A stretch of 64,000 nucleotides of DNA, from positions 1-64,000 of the forward strand of contig NZ_CAKZHY010000060.1 in the NCBI RefSeq assembly GCF_936928535.1, written 5' to 3'. A program made the position numbers and the translations under genes. The notes beneath the pieces were generated by a model. The model worked only from the letters and a program-made list of their open reading frames with translations. It did not search any database and had not been told where the DNA came from. This document shows, one piece after another, positions 1 to 8,418 of the stretch; positions within the stretch are counted from its first letter, which is position 1, and every line of letters starts with the position of its first letter. Source of the DNA: an uncultured Bradyrhizobium sp. (GTDB lineage: Bacteria; Pseudomonadota; Alphaproteobacteria; Rhizobiales; Xanthobacteraceae).

Positions 1-39
1 TCTCCGAACAAGTGTAAGCTATGTGTCCGGGCTAAACAG

Positions 40-91
40 CAGCGAAGCAATCCAGTATCCCTCCGCGGTGACAGTCTGGATTGCTTCGCTG
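40..91. repeat. perfect 16-bp inverted repeat (palindromic intergenic element)
   Basis: Arms 40-55 (CAGCGAAGCAATCCAG) and 76-91 are exact reverse complements around a 20-nt loop. The element lies downstream of trcR at the edge of the window. It belongs to the same general class as the larger cruciform elements at 3601-3702 and 14061-14164, which also pair across ATCC(A/G)..-type ends. No gene is visible in 1-118. Confidence 0.8.
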
Positions 92-118
92 CGCTCGCAA
101 TGACGGGATAGAGCTCAC

Positions 119-152
119 CAAACAAAAACGCGGCAGGTTGGCCCGCCGCGTT
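119..152 (-). terminator. intrinsic terminator of trcR
   Basis: On the minus strand an 8-bp GC-rich stem (AACGCGGC 152-145 with GCCGCGTT 134-127, 10-nt loop) runs directly into a T-rich tract (TTTTTGTTTG, 128-119). It sits about 30 bp past the trcR stop codon, as expected for a Rho-independent terminator. Confidence 0.75.
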
Positions 153-181
153 CGCATTCGATAGCGAATGAGGACGAAGGA

Positions 182-877
182 TTACTCCTCCTCTTCCTCG
201 TGCTTCTTGCCGCCGAGGGTCTTGAGCTTGGCGAAGACGGCGTCGACGTTGAGGTCGTCGCTCGACTTCTCCGACGGCTCGTGCTCGTCCTTCTTGGTGG
301 TCTCGGACGCCGGCAGCAGGGTGGCGCCGCCATAGTTTGCGTCGATCGGCTTTTCCTTGGCCGCACGCGCCACTTCGAAGTCGAGCTCGATCTGCGAGCA
401 GAGGCCGAGGGTCACAGGGTCGATCGGGGTCAGCTGCGAGGTGTTCCAGTGGGTGCGGTCGCGGACGCTGGCGATTGTGCTCTTGGTGGTGCCGACCAGG
501 CGCATGACCTGGGCGTCCTTGAGCTCGGGATGGCTGCGCAGCAGCCAGAGGATGGCGCTGGGGCGCTCGTGGCGGCGCGACACCGGGGTGTAGCGCGGGC
601 CCTTGCGCTTGGGCTGGGGCGGCAGCACGACCTTGCTCTCCTGGAGACGGAGCCGGTAGTCTTGGTTCTTCTCGCCCTTCTCGATCTCCTCGCGGGTCAG
701 CTGGCCGTTGGAAATCGGATCCATGCCCTTGATGCCCTGGGCGGCGTCGCCGTCGGCGATCGCGCGCACCTCGAGGGGATGCATCTTGGTGAAATCGGCG
801 ACCTGGTCGAAGGTCAGCGCGGTGTTGTCGAGCAGCCAGACGGCGGTCGCCTTGGGCATCAGAGGTGCGTTGCTCAT
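182..877 (-). CDS. trcR: cell-cycle transcriptional regulator TrcR (DUF1013)
   Basis: The 231-residue protein matches the alphaproteobacterial DUF1013/TrcR family in length and sequence. The N-terminal part (MSNAPLMPKATAVWLLDNTA) and the central QPKRKGPRYTPVSRRHERPS stretch are characteristic, followed by a helical, HTH-like region around residues 110-150 (PELKDAQVMRLVGTTKSTI). The tail is acidic and ends in a run of Glu. The family is known from Caulobacter as a cell-cycle-linked transcription factor. I chose the ATG at 877 over the upstream in-frame start at 904 because AAGGAG lies just before it. The gene is monocistronic, with a promoter at 957-985 and a terminator at 119-152. Confidence 0.9.
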   Translation of the reverse strand: MSNAPLMPKATAVWLLDNTALTFDQVADFTKMHPLEVRAIADGDAAQGIKGMDPISNGQLTREEIEKGEKNQDYRLRLQESKVVLPPQPKRKGPRYTPVSRRHERPSAILWLLRSHPELKDAQVMRLVGTTKSTIASVRDRTHWNTSQLTPIDPVTLGLCSQIELDFEVARAAKEKPIDANYGGATLLPASETTKKDEHEPSEKSSDDLNVDAVFAKLKTLGGKKHEEEEE

Positions 878-956
878 GGCAAATCTCCTTTGTGCTTCGC
901 CCACCCCCTCAGGAGGCGAAACCGGTGGTCATCAGCGATGACAGGGAATTGGCGCT

Positions 957-985
957 ATATAAGCCCGACAGGGGTAGCCACGCAA
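957..985 (-). promoter_or_regulatory. sigma-70-type promoter of trcR
   Basis: Read on the minus strand, TTGCGT (985-980) and TTATAT (962-957) are separated by 17 bp, about 80 bp upstream of the trcR ATG. On the plus strand a TTGACA at 1008-1013 may serve ispH, but its -10 (CAATTC, after 17 bp) is weak. Confidence 0.55.
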
Positions 986-1120
986 TGGTTCTGCTATAGA
1001 TAGTGCCTTGACAGCGCTCGAAAGGGGGCCCAATTCCCTCTCAAGTCGCACTAACGTCCTAGCAGACCGTTTTAGGCCCTTTTCCATCCCATCGACCGTC
1101 CCCCGCCAGAAGGCGAAAGG

Positions 1121-2113
1121 GTGATTCGGTCCCGAGATCGCTCAATGTCAGCCAAACCAGACCTCAAGATCGTGCTTTGTTCTCCCCGCGGCTTCTGTGC
1201 CGGGGTGGTCCGGGCGATCGACACCGTGGAACGGGCGCTCGATAAGTACGGCGCGCCCGTCTATGTTCGCCATGAGATTGTGCACAATAAATATGTCGTC
1301 GACGGGTTGAAGAAGAAGGGTGCCATCTTCGTCGAGGAGCTGGCGGAGATTCCTGAGAACGCCACCGCCCCGGTGGTGTTTTCGGCCCATGGCGTGCCGA
1401 AGTCGGTTCCGGCCGACGCCCAGTCCCGCAATCTGTTTTCGCTGGATGCGACCTGCCCGCTGGTGACCAAGGTGCACCGCGAGGCCGCCATCCACTTCAA
1501 GCGCGGCCGCGAGATTTTCCTGATCGGCCATTCGCATCATCCCGAAGTGGTCGGCACGCTCGGCCAGCTTCCGGTCGGCGCCGTCACCCTGATAGAGACC
1601 GCCGAGGACGCCAAGACCATCAATCCGAAGGACCCGAACAATCTGGCCTTCGTGACCCAGACCACGCTGTCGATCGACGATACCGCGGAGATCGTGGCGC
1701 TGCTCAAGGAACGCTTCCCGAACATCAACGGGCCGCACAAGGAAGACATCTGCTACGCCACCACCAACCGCCAGCTCGCGGTGAAGAAGGTGGCGCCGGT
1801 GGTCGATGCCTTGATCGTGGTCGGCGCGCCGAACTCGTCGAACTCGCAGCGTCTGCGCGAGGTCGCCGAGCGCGAGGGCTGCAAGATCGCCGTGCTGGCG
1901 CAGCGCGCCGCCGACATCGACTGGACCAAGTTCGGCAACATCACGAGCCTCGGCATCACCGCGGGTGCGTCCGCGCCGGAAGTGATCGTCGAGGAGATCA
2001 TGGACGCGTTCGCCGAGCGCTACACGCTGCATGTCGAGACGGTCTCGGCCGCGGAAGAGAACGAGTTCTTCCCGCTGCCGCGCCAGGTGCGCCCTGAAGC
2101 TGCCGCCGAGTAG
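1121..2113 (+). CDS. ispH: 4-hydroxy-3-methylbut-2-enyl diphosphate reductase IspH
   Basis: IspH (LytB) catalyses the last step of the MEP isoprenoid pathway, reducing HMBPP to IPP and DMAPP with a 4Fe-4S cluster in the cytoplasm. The three cluster cysteines are visible: Cys26 in [10 protein letters not shown], Cys112 in DATCPLVTK and Cys211 in ICYATTNRQ. The family motif [12 protein letters not shown] is also present. Length (330 aa) is normal. The GTG at 1121 has a GAAGG seven bases upstream; an ATG at 1145 (MSAKPDLK) is an alternative start. thrB follows 6 bp downstream and rnhA overlaps thrB, so ispH-thrB-rnhA is probably one transcript. Confidence 0.96.
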   Translation: MIRSRDRSMSAKPDLKIVLCSPRGFCAGVVRAIDTVERALDKYGAPVYVRHEIVHNKYVVDGLKKKGAIFVEELAEIPENATAPVVFSAHGVPKSVPADAQSRNLFSLDATCPLVTKVHREAAIHFKRGREIFLIGHSHHPEVVGTLGQLPVGAVTLIETAEDAKTINPKDPNNLAFVTQTTLSIDDTAEIVALLKERFPNINGPHKEDICYATTNRQLAVKKVAPVVDALIVVGAPNSSNSQRLREVAEREGCKIAVLAQRAADIDWTKFGNITSLGITAGASAPEVIVEEIMDAFAERYTLHVETVSAAEENEFFPLPRQVRPEAAAE

Positions 2114-2119
2114 ATCTTT

Positions 2120-3103
2120 ATGGCGGTCTACACCGACGTTGCCGCCGACGAGCTTGCGGATTTCCTGAGGCAATACGATCTCGGCGAGTTGCTCTCCTAC
2201 AAGGGCATCGCCGAGGGCGTCGAGAACACCAACTTCCTGCTGCATACGACCAAGGGGTCGTTCATCCTCACGCTCTATGAGAAGCGCGTGGCGAAGAACG
2301 ATCTGCCGTTCTTCCTCGCGCTGATGACGCATCTGGCCGAACACGGTGTGAACTGCCCGTTGCCGGTGAAGGCAAGGGATGGCGAGGCGTTGCACGATCT
2401 GCAGGGACGCCCGGCCGCGATCATCACCTTTCTCGAAGGCGTCTGGCCGCGCAAGCCGAACGCCGTGCATTGCGCCGGCGTCGGCGAGGGGCTGGCGAAG
2501 ATGCATCTGGCTGGCGCCAATTTTGCGATCAAGCGTGCCAACGCGTTGTCAGTGTCCGGCTGGCGGCCGCTGTTCGAGGCTGCGGCTGCTCGCGCTGACG
2601 AGGTGCAACCGGGGCTGCGTGCGTTTCTCGAAGCCGAGCTCGACTACCTCTCGGGCGGGGTCTGGCCGAATGATCTGCCTGATGGCGTGATCCACGCCGA
2701 TCTCTTCAACGACAACGTCTTCTTCCTCGGCGACAAGCTGTCGGGCATCATCGACTTCACCTTCGCCTGCAACGACATGCTGGCCTATGACGTCGCGATC
2801 TGCCTGAACGCCTGGTGCTTCGAGCCAGATCATTCCTTCAACGTCACCAAGGCGCGCGCCTTCCTCAACGCTTACGGGCGGGTGCGAAAGCTTTCCGAGG
2901 CCGAAGAGGCCGCGCTGCCGCTGCTCGCGCGCGGCGCCGCGATCCGCTTCCTGCTGACGCGGCTCGTCGACTGGCTCAATGTGCCACCGGGCGCGCTGGT
3001 GAAGCCGAAGGATCCCCTCGAATATGTCCGCAAGCTGCGCTTCCACCAGAGCGTTTCCAGCGTGCGGGATTATGGGCTGATGCCGTCAGGACTGGTCGCG
3101 TGA
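2120..3103 (+). CDS. thrB: homoserine kinase (ThrB, APH-fold type)
   Basis: This enzyme phosphorylates homoserine for threonine synthesis. It is the aminoglycoside-phosphotransferase-fold ThrB found in alphaproteobacteria and pseudomonads, not the GHMP-type enzyme of E. coli. The N-terminus ([15 protein letters not shown] loop, residues 31-41) fits the family. The catalytic loop reads H192-A-D194 with N199 ([13 protein letters not shown]), and the metal-binding Asp is D212 in GIIDFTF. Length is 327 aa. It starts 6 bp after ispH and its TGA overlaps the GTG of rnhA by 4 bp. Confidence 0.95.
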   Translation: MAVYTDVAADELADFLRQYDLGELLSYKGIAEGVENTNFLLHTTKGSFILTLYEKRVAKNDLPFFLALMTHLAEHGVNCPLPVKARDGEALHDLQGRPAAIITFLEGVWPRKPNAVHCAGVGEGLAKMHLAGANFAIKRANALSVSGWRPLFEAAAARADEVQPGLRAFLEAELDYLSGGVWPNDLPDGVIHADLFNDNVFFLGDKLSGIIDFTFACNDMLAYDVAICLNAWCFEPDHSFNVTKARAFLNAYGRVRKLSEAEEAALPLLARGAAIRFLLTRLVDWLNVPPGALVKPKDPLEYVRKLRFHQSVSSVRDYGLMPSGLVA

Positions 3104-3564
3104 GCGAGCTCCCCAATGTCACGATCTTCACCGATGGCGCGTGCTCGGGAAATCCCGGGCCCGGCGGCTGGGGCGCGATCCTGAAGTTCGGTGACAAGGA
3201 AAAAGAGCTGAACGGCGGCGAGCGCCACACCACCAACAACCAGATGGAATTGATGGCGGCGATCTCGGCGCTCGAAGCGCTGAAGAAGCCGTGCACCGTC
3301 GATCTCTACACCGACAGCCAATATGTCCGGCAGGGCATCACTGGTTGGATTCACGGCTGGAAGCGCAACGGTTGGCGCACCGCCGACAAGAAGCCGGTCA
3401 AGAATGTCGAGCTATGGCAGCGCCTCGATGCAGCGCTGAAAGCGCACGAGGTGCGCTGGCACTGGGTCAAGGGCCACGCCGGCCATCCCGAGAACGAGCG
3501 CGCGGACCAATTGGCGCGCGATGGAATCGTGAAGGCGCGGTTGCAGCAGCGGGTGGCGGAGTAG
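3100..3564 (+). CDS. rnhA: ribonuclease HI
   Basis: RNase HI cleaves the RNA strand of RNA/DNA hybrids. The 154-residue protein is standard length, and its catalytic residues line up with the E. coli enzyme with an offset of two: D12 ([16 protein letters not shown]), E50 (NNQMELMA), D72 (YTDSQYV), H126 and D136 ([15 protein letters not shown]). The start is GTG at 3100, overlapping the thrB stop by 4 bp (GTGA). The same frame is open far upstream, but that part overlaps thrB and has no RNase H similarity. Confidence 0.96.
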   Translation: MSELPNVTIFTDGACSGNPGPGGWGAILKFGDKEKELNGGERHTTNNQMELMAAISALEALKKPCTVDLYTDSQYVRQGITGWIHGWKRNGWRTADKKPVKNVELWQRLDAALKAHEVRWHWVKGHAGHPENERADQLARDGIVKARLQQRVAE

Positions 3565-3600
3565 GGGAGACGTCGTCTCAGACGTTGCTACACTCTCCGC

Positions 3601-3702
3601 TGTCATCGCCCGCGAAGGCGGGCGATCCAGTACGCCGCGGCCGTTGTGATGAATCTCACTGTCTCTGGAATACTGGATGCCCCGCCTTCGCGGGGCATGA
3701 CA
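3601..3702. repeat. cruciform palindromic intergenic element
   Basis: Arms 3601-3632 and 3671-3702 are near-perfect reverse complements (32 bp, a few differences around the inner hairpins). Each arm is itself a hairpin: CGCCCGC-GAAG-GCGGGCG in the left arm and GCCCCGC-CTTC-GCGGGGC in the right. It lies between convergent rnhA and the peroxiredoxin gene and could act as a bidirectional terminator. Such elements are common and dispersed in Bradyrhizobium genomes. Confidence 0.85.
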
Positions 3703-3745
3703 GTGTCATTTGTGGCCGGAACGGTGCCGCCTTACAGCGACAGCC

Positions 3746-4231
3746 TTACAGCTGCCCCAGCAGCGTATCGCCGCCCGAGACCTCGACCTTGCCGGGCATC
3801 GCTTCGAGGTTCAGCCTCTTGACCACGCCGTCCTCGACCAGCATCGAGTAGCGCTTGGAGCGGATGCCGAGGCCGTTGCCGGAGGCGTCCAGCTCCATGC
3901 CGATCGCCTTGGCGAAGTCGGCATTGCCGTCGGCGAGGAAGATCGCCTCGTCGCGCTGGTCGGTGTCGCGCTTCCAGGCGTTCATGACGAACGCGTCGTT
4001 GACCGAGACGATCGCGATGGTGTCGACGCCCTTGTCCTTCATGGCATAGGCGTTGAGGAAGATGCTCGGCAGATGCATCTTGTGGCAGGTGCCGGTGTAG
4101 GCGCCGGGCACCGCGAATAGCGCCACCTTCTTGCCCTTGAAGATATCGTCGGTGGTCTTCACCTGCGGGCCCTCCGCCGTCATCACGCGGAATTTCGTCT
4201 CGGGCAGCTTGTCGCCTACTTGGATCGCCAT
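3746..4231 (-). CDS. peroxiredoxin (Prx5 subfamily, 1-Cys)
   Basis: This is a thiol peroxidase of the PRDX5/redoxin family that reduces H2O2 and organic peroxides in the cytoplasm. The peroxidatic cysteine is Cys49 in VPGAYTGTCHKMHLPS. No second cysteine is present in the 161 residues, so it should depend on an external thiol such as glutathione/glutaredoxin or thioredoxin. I chose the ATG at 4231 (MAIQVGDKLPE), which matches the family N-terminus; the frame stays open to 4288. It stands alone between convergent rnhA and the DUF924 gene. Confidence 0.92.
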   Translation of the reverse strand: MAIQVGDKLPETKFRVMTAEGPQVKTTDDIFKGKKVALFAVPGAYTGTCHKMHLPSIFLNAYAMKDKGVDTIAIVSVNDAFVMNAWKRDTDQRDEAIFLADGNADFAKAIGMELDASGNGLGIRSKRYSMLVEDGVVKRLNLEAMPGKVEVSGGDTLLGQL

Positions 4232-4339
4232 CGTCAGTCTCCCTGAAAATCGGTACCGCTTTTTAGACCGTGCGGCCGGACTGCACAATATTGCCGGCGG
4301 AAGAAGCCGAGGGGCCGGCGGCCCTTCACCGCGATGTCA

Positions 4340-4894
4340 TCAGCCTGAAAAACCGCCGCCGTCGAGGAACGTCTGTTCGTCAGCCGTGGTCTGGCGGCCA
4401 AGAACGCGGTTGCGATGGGGGAAGCGGCCGAACCGGCGGATGATCTCGGCGTGCTCGGCAGCCGATTCCTGGGCCTCCGTGTTGTCGGTCCCGTGAAACA
4501 GCGCGATGCAATGCTCCTGGTCGGGAAGATGCTCGGAATGCATCAGCGGCATATAGAGGAATTCGAGCAGGGCAGGATCGACCCTGCCGCCGGCGCCGCG
4601 ATCGATGGCGCGCCTGGCAACACCGAGCGCCAGCGCGTCGCTGGAAAAGGCCGCTTGCGTGCCGCGAAACATGTTGCGGGGAAACTGGTCGAGCACGATG
4701 AGGAGCGCCAGCGCGCCGCCATCGCTGTCTTCCCACGACGCGAACTCGCCGGCGACGGCTTTCTGCCAGAGCGCGAGAAAACGGTGCCGGATCTCCGCGT
4801 CGAAAGCGTCGTCGCGCTTGTACCAGCGCTCGCGGCCGGCCTCGCGCCAGAAGGCGAGAATGCCCGATGGCGCGATGTCGTCGATATCAGCCAT
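4340..4894 (-). CDS. DUF924 family protein
   Basis: A 184-residue, helix-rich soluble protein of the DUF924 family (TPR-like fold). Family signatures are ILAFWREAG near the N-terminus, the FDAEI..RF segment, LIVLDQFPRNMFRGT (about residues 65-80), FLYMPLMHSEHLPDQE and the C-terminal FGRFPHRN. Its biochemical function is not established. The stop is 108 bp downstream of the peroxiredoxin start, and the start is 17 bp after the acyl-CoA ligase stop, so it is probably cotranscribed with the ligase. Confidence 0.9.
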   Translation of the reverse strand: MADIDDIAPSGILAFWREAGRERWYKRDDAFDAEIRHRFLALWQKAVAGEFASWEDSDGGALALLIVLDQFPRNMFRGTQAAFSSDALALGVARRAIDRGAGGRVDPALLEFLYMPLMHSEHLPDQEHCIALFHGTDNTEAQESAAEHAEIIRRFGRFPHRNRVLGRQTTADEQTFLDGGGFSG

Positions 4895-4911
4895 GGACAG
4901 CAGAGGCGGCG

Positions 4912-6597
4912 TTACGCCGCCTGGGCCTTCTTCTCGTCGCGCAGCTCGCGGCGCAGGATCTTGCCGACATTGGTCTTCGGCAGATCGGTGCGGAATTCGA
5001 TCTGCTTGGGCACCTTGTAGCCGGTGAGCTGCTCGCGGCAGAACTTGATGACATCCTCGGCCGTGATGTTCGGGTCCTTCTTGACCACGAAGGCCTTCAC
5101 CGCTTCACCGGAATTGCTGTCGGGCACGCCGATCACGGCGCATTCCAGCACGCCCGGATGGCTCGCGATCACTTCCTCGATCTCGTTCGGGTAGACGTTG
5201 AAGCCGGAGACCAGGATCATGTCCTTCTTGCGGTCCACGATCTTGGTAAAGCCCTTCTCGTCCATCACGCCGATGTCGCCGGTGCGGAAATAGCCGTCTG
5301 ATGTCATCACCTTGGCGGTCTCTTCCGGCCTGTTCCAATAGCCCGACATCACCTGCGGGCCCTTGGCGCAGATCTCGCCGGCCTGGCCGAGCGGCACTTC
5401 GTTGCCGTCGTCGTCGCGGATCGAGATCCAGGTCGATGGCACGGGAATGCCGATCGTACCGGTGAACTCCGTCGCCGTCGCGGGATTGCAGGTCAGCGTC
5501 GGCGAGGTCTCCGACAGGCCATAGCCTTCGGCGATGAAGCAGCCGGTCACGGCCTTCCACTGATCGGCCACGGGGCGTTGCACCGCCATGCCGCCGCCGT
5601 TTGAGATCTTCAGCTTGGAGAAGTCGAGCTTCTTGAAATCGGGATGGTGCATCAGGCCGTTGTAGAGCGTGTTGACGGCCGGGAAACTGTTGACCTGGTA
5701 TTTCGCCAGCTCCTTGACGAAGCCGGCGATGTCGCGCGGGTTGGGGATCAACAGATTGCAGCCACCGGCGCGCACCGCGAGCAGGTAGCAGGCCGTCAAC
5801 GCGAAGATGTGATAGAGCGGCAGCGCGCAGACGATCATGAGCTGCTCGACATGAGGCGGCGCGTTGAGCGCCGGCTGCAGCCAGGCGTCGTTCTGCAGCA
5901 CGTTGGCAACGATGTTGCGGTGGAGCAGCGTCGCGCCCTTGGAGACGCCGGTGGTGCCGCCGGTATATTGCAGGAAGGCGACGTCGCCGGGCGACAGCTT
6001 TGGCTTGTTGAAGTTCTGGCCGCGGCCGGCGGCAAGCGCGTCGTTGAACGACACCGAACCGGGCAGCGCGAACGCCGGCACCATCTTCTTGACGCGGCGG
6101 ACCACCAGATTGACGATCACGCCCTTGAAGCCGAGCAGGTCGCCCATGCTGGCGACGATGACATGCTTGACCGGCGTCTTCGCGATCACCTGCTGGACCG
6201 TGTGGGCAAAGTTCTCCAGCACGATGACGGCTTCGGCGCCGGAATCCTTGAGCTGATGCTCGAGCTCGCGCGGCGTGTAGAGCGGATTGACGTTGACCAC
6301 GGCAAATCCGGCGCGCAGCACGGCCGCGGTGGCCACGGGGTATTGCAGCACGTTCGGCATCATGATCGCGACGCGGGCGCCGCGCTGCAGGCCACGGCCC
6401 TGCAAATAGGCAGCGAGCGCCAGCGACATCTGATCGAGATCGCGATAGGTGATCGCCTTGTCCATGCAGATGAACGCCTTGCGGTCGGCGAACTTCGCAA
6501 AGCTCTCCTCCAGCAGGTCGACCAGCGATGCGTATTGCGTCGGCTCGATATCAGCGGGCACGCCGGGCGGATATTGCTTGAGCCAGATGCGCTCCAT
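4912..6597 (-). CDS. fadD: long-chain fatty acid--CoA ligase
   Basis: An adenylate-forming ligase of 561 residues that activates fatty acids to acyl-CoA through an acyl-AMP intermediate. The AMP-binding P-loop is LQYTGGTTGVSKGA near residue 210. Motif A5 is GYGLSETSP, followed by GYFRTGDIGVMDEKGF and DRKKDMILVSGFNVYPNEIE, and the catalytic Lys region is KTNVGKILRREL at the C-terminus. Overall it is closest to FadD of beta-oxidation; chain-length preference cannot be read from sequence. Start at 6597 (MERIWLKQYPPGVPADI) is typical for FadD, with AGAGGGGAG-type purines upstream. Confidence 0.92.
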   Translation of the reverse strand: MERIWLKQYPPGVPADIEPTQYASLVDLLEESFAKFADRKAFICMDKAITYRDLDQMSLALAAYLQGRGLQRGARVAIMMPNVLQYPVATAAVLRAGFAVVNVNPLYTPRELEHQLKDSGAEAVIVLENFAHTVQQVIAKTPVKHVIVASMGDLLGFKGVIVNLVVRRVKKMVPAFALPGSVSFNDALAAGRGQNFNKPKLSPGDVAFLQYTGGTTGVSKGATLLHRNIVANVLQNDAWLQPALNAPPHVEQLMIVCALPLYHIFALTACYLLAVRAGGCNLLIPNPRDIAGFVKELAKYQVNSFPAVNTLYNGLMHHPDFKKLDFSKLKISNGGGMAVQRPVADQWKAVTGCFIAEGYGLSETSPTLTCNPATATEFTGTIGIPVPSTWISIRDDDGNEVPLGQAGEICAKGPQVMSGYWNRPEETAKVMTSDGYFRTGDIGVMDEKGFTKIVDRKKDMILVSGFNVYPNEIEEVIASHPGVLECAVIGVPDSNSGEAVKAFVVKKDPNITAEDVIKFCREQLTGYKVPKQIEFRTDLPKTNVGKILRRELRDEKKAQAA

Positions 6598-6793
6598 GGA
6601 AACTCCCCTCTCTTAACGTCAGAGCCCGTTGTGTCCCGGGCTGCCTCATTGCCGGCAGTATCGAGCCTGCCGGAACGGCTGGCAAGCGGTCGAGGCTTAG
6701 GGCAAAGGCCGGGGAGTGGCTACTGGAATCGTCGCAAGTCGCTGCCGCAGATGCGAAGTGCGGCCGGCGGCCTGACGGGCCTCGCGCGTTAAC

Positions 6794-8242
6794 CTAGCTG
6801 TTGTTGGGCGCGGGCTTCGCCGCAGGCTTTGTCGCGGCCTTGGGTTTTGCAGGTTTGGCCGCCTGATCGCCGCTCGCCGCCGGCTTGTCGGCTGCAGACT
6901 TGGCCGCGGCATGCTTGCTCGCGGCCGGCTTTGCCGTACCCTTCGTATCGCTCTTTGCGTCACCCTTCGCCGTGGCGTCGGGCTTGGCGGCTGTTGGCTT
7001 TGCCGCTGCCGTTTTGGCCTCGCTGCCGGCGTCGGGTTTCCTGGCAATTCGCGACTTCTTGCCACGTGCCTTCGGCGTGACCTGCTGGTCGGCGTCGGCC
7101 GCGACAGCCGCGACGAGGGCAGCGCCGCTGCGGGTCGGGCCGGTATAGACCACAACGGGTTCTGCGGCTTCCGGGGCCGAGGCCATCAGCTCGGATGCCT
7201 TCATCAGCGGCGGCTGCAGGCCGGCGGTGAAGAACGTGACCTTGGCTTCGCCACCGGTCAAGGAGCCTGATCCGCTGCCATTGGTCGCGATCAACGCATC
7301 GTCGTCGTCGCTGGCCGGATGCTTGCGATGACCGCCGCACATCTCATCGCGCAGATTCGGCGGCGAGGCGTCGACCGGCACGAGGTTTTCGACCGTGCCG
7401 AGCGAGGGGCGCAGCCACGACAGATTGTCCTGGCTGAAACCGCGCTCGAGCAGCTGCGCCGCTTTCACCGCGCGCGCAGTGCCGGAGCTGGCGCCGAGCA
7501 CCACCGCGATCAGACGGCGGCCGTTGCGCGTTGCCGAAGCCACGAGGTTGTAGCCGGAGGCGCAGATGAAGCCGGTCTTGAAACCGTCGGCGCCGGGATA
7601 GCGACCGATCAGCTTGTTGAAGTTCGGCGTGATCCGCTTGCCGAAACGGATCGCGGGGATGTGCACGAAGTACTCATATTCGGGCAGGTCGCGCAGGAAC
7701 GAACGGGCGAGAATGCCGAGGTCGCGCGCCGAGGTGACGTGTCCATCGGCGGGCAGGCCGTTGGGATTGACGTAGTTCGTCTGCGTCATGCCGAGCTTCT
7801 TCGCGGTGTCGTTCATCATCACCGCGAAGCCGTCGATGGAACCGCCGATGCCTTCGGCCAGCACCACGGCCATGTCGTTCGCCGACTTCACCATCATCAT
7901 CTTCAGCGCATTGTCGACGGTGAGCTGTGTTCCCGGCCGCAGGCCCATCTTCGAGGGCGATTGCGAGGCGGCCGTCGGCGACACCGTCAGCAGCGTGTCG
8001 AGCGTGATCTTGCCATCCTTCACCGCCTTCAATGTCACATAGGCGGTCATGATCTTGGTGACGGAGGCCGGATACCAGGGGATGGTGGCGTTATCAGCCT
8101 GCAGCACCTTGCCGGTATCGGCTTCGATCAGCAGCAGCGCTTCGCCATTCGCGATGCGCGGTACAATAAGCGCACCGACGGCGAGGGTCGCCGCAAACAG
8201 GTTGAACAGGGATTTGCGAAGCAGCGGGCGAAAGGCGTGCAC
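6794..8242 (-). CDS. D-alanyl-D-alanine carboxypeptidase (peptidase S11, PBP5-like)
   Basis: A periplasmic serine DD-carboxypeptidase that trims peptidoglycan pentapeptides. A signal peptide covers about residues 1-33. The penicillin-binding triad is intact: S60-V-T-K63 (PASVTKIM), S120-A-N122 (KSANDMAV) and K222-T-G224 (GFKTGFICASGYN). The catalytic domain ends near residue 280. Instead of the usual PBP5 beta-domain with amphipathic anchor, the last 100 or so residues are a low-complexity Ala/Lys/Pro tail. The tail might bind wall polymers electrostatically; that is inference. Confidence 0.93.
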   Translation of the reverse strand: MHAFRPLLRKSLFNLFAATLAVGALIVPRIANGEALLLIEADTGKVLQADNATIPWYPASVTKIMTAYVTLKAVKDGKITLDTLLTVSPTAASQSPSKMGLRPGTQLTVDNALKMMMVKSANDMAVVLAEGIGGSIDGFAVMMNDTAKKLGMTQTNYVNPNGLPADGHVTSARDLGILARSFLRDLPEYEYFVHIPAIRFGKRITPNFNKLIGRYPGADGFKTGFICASGYNLVASATRNGRRLIAVVLGASSGTARAVKAAQLLERGFSQDNLSWLRPSLGTVENLVPVDASPPNLRDEMCGGHRKHPASDDDDALIATNGSGSGSLTGGEAKVTFFTAGLQPPLMKASELMASAPEAAEPVVVYTGPTRSGAALVAAVAADADQQVTPKARGKKSRIARKPDAGSEAKTAAAKPTAAKPDATAKGDAKSDTKGTAKPAASKHAAAKSAADKPAASGDQAAKPAKPKAATKPAAKPAPNNS

Positions 8243-8418
8243 TATCCGATTCCGGTCCTTGGAGAGCCGCAGGTTCCACGCGGTTCTCGTGATCTGATGT
8301 TCGGTTTTGAAATCCAGCGCCGCCGCTCGCGGCAGCGCAAACCTATACTGGCTCGTGCGTCGAGAATAGGGGCTTCAATGCGGTAATCCGCAATGAAATA
8401 GGCTGAATTTCGACGGCG

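Noticed and set aside
1148..2506. A 452-residue minus-strand frame opposite ispH and thrB
   Set aside because: It crosses two well-supported genes and has shadow-like composition.
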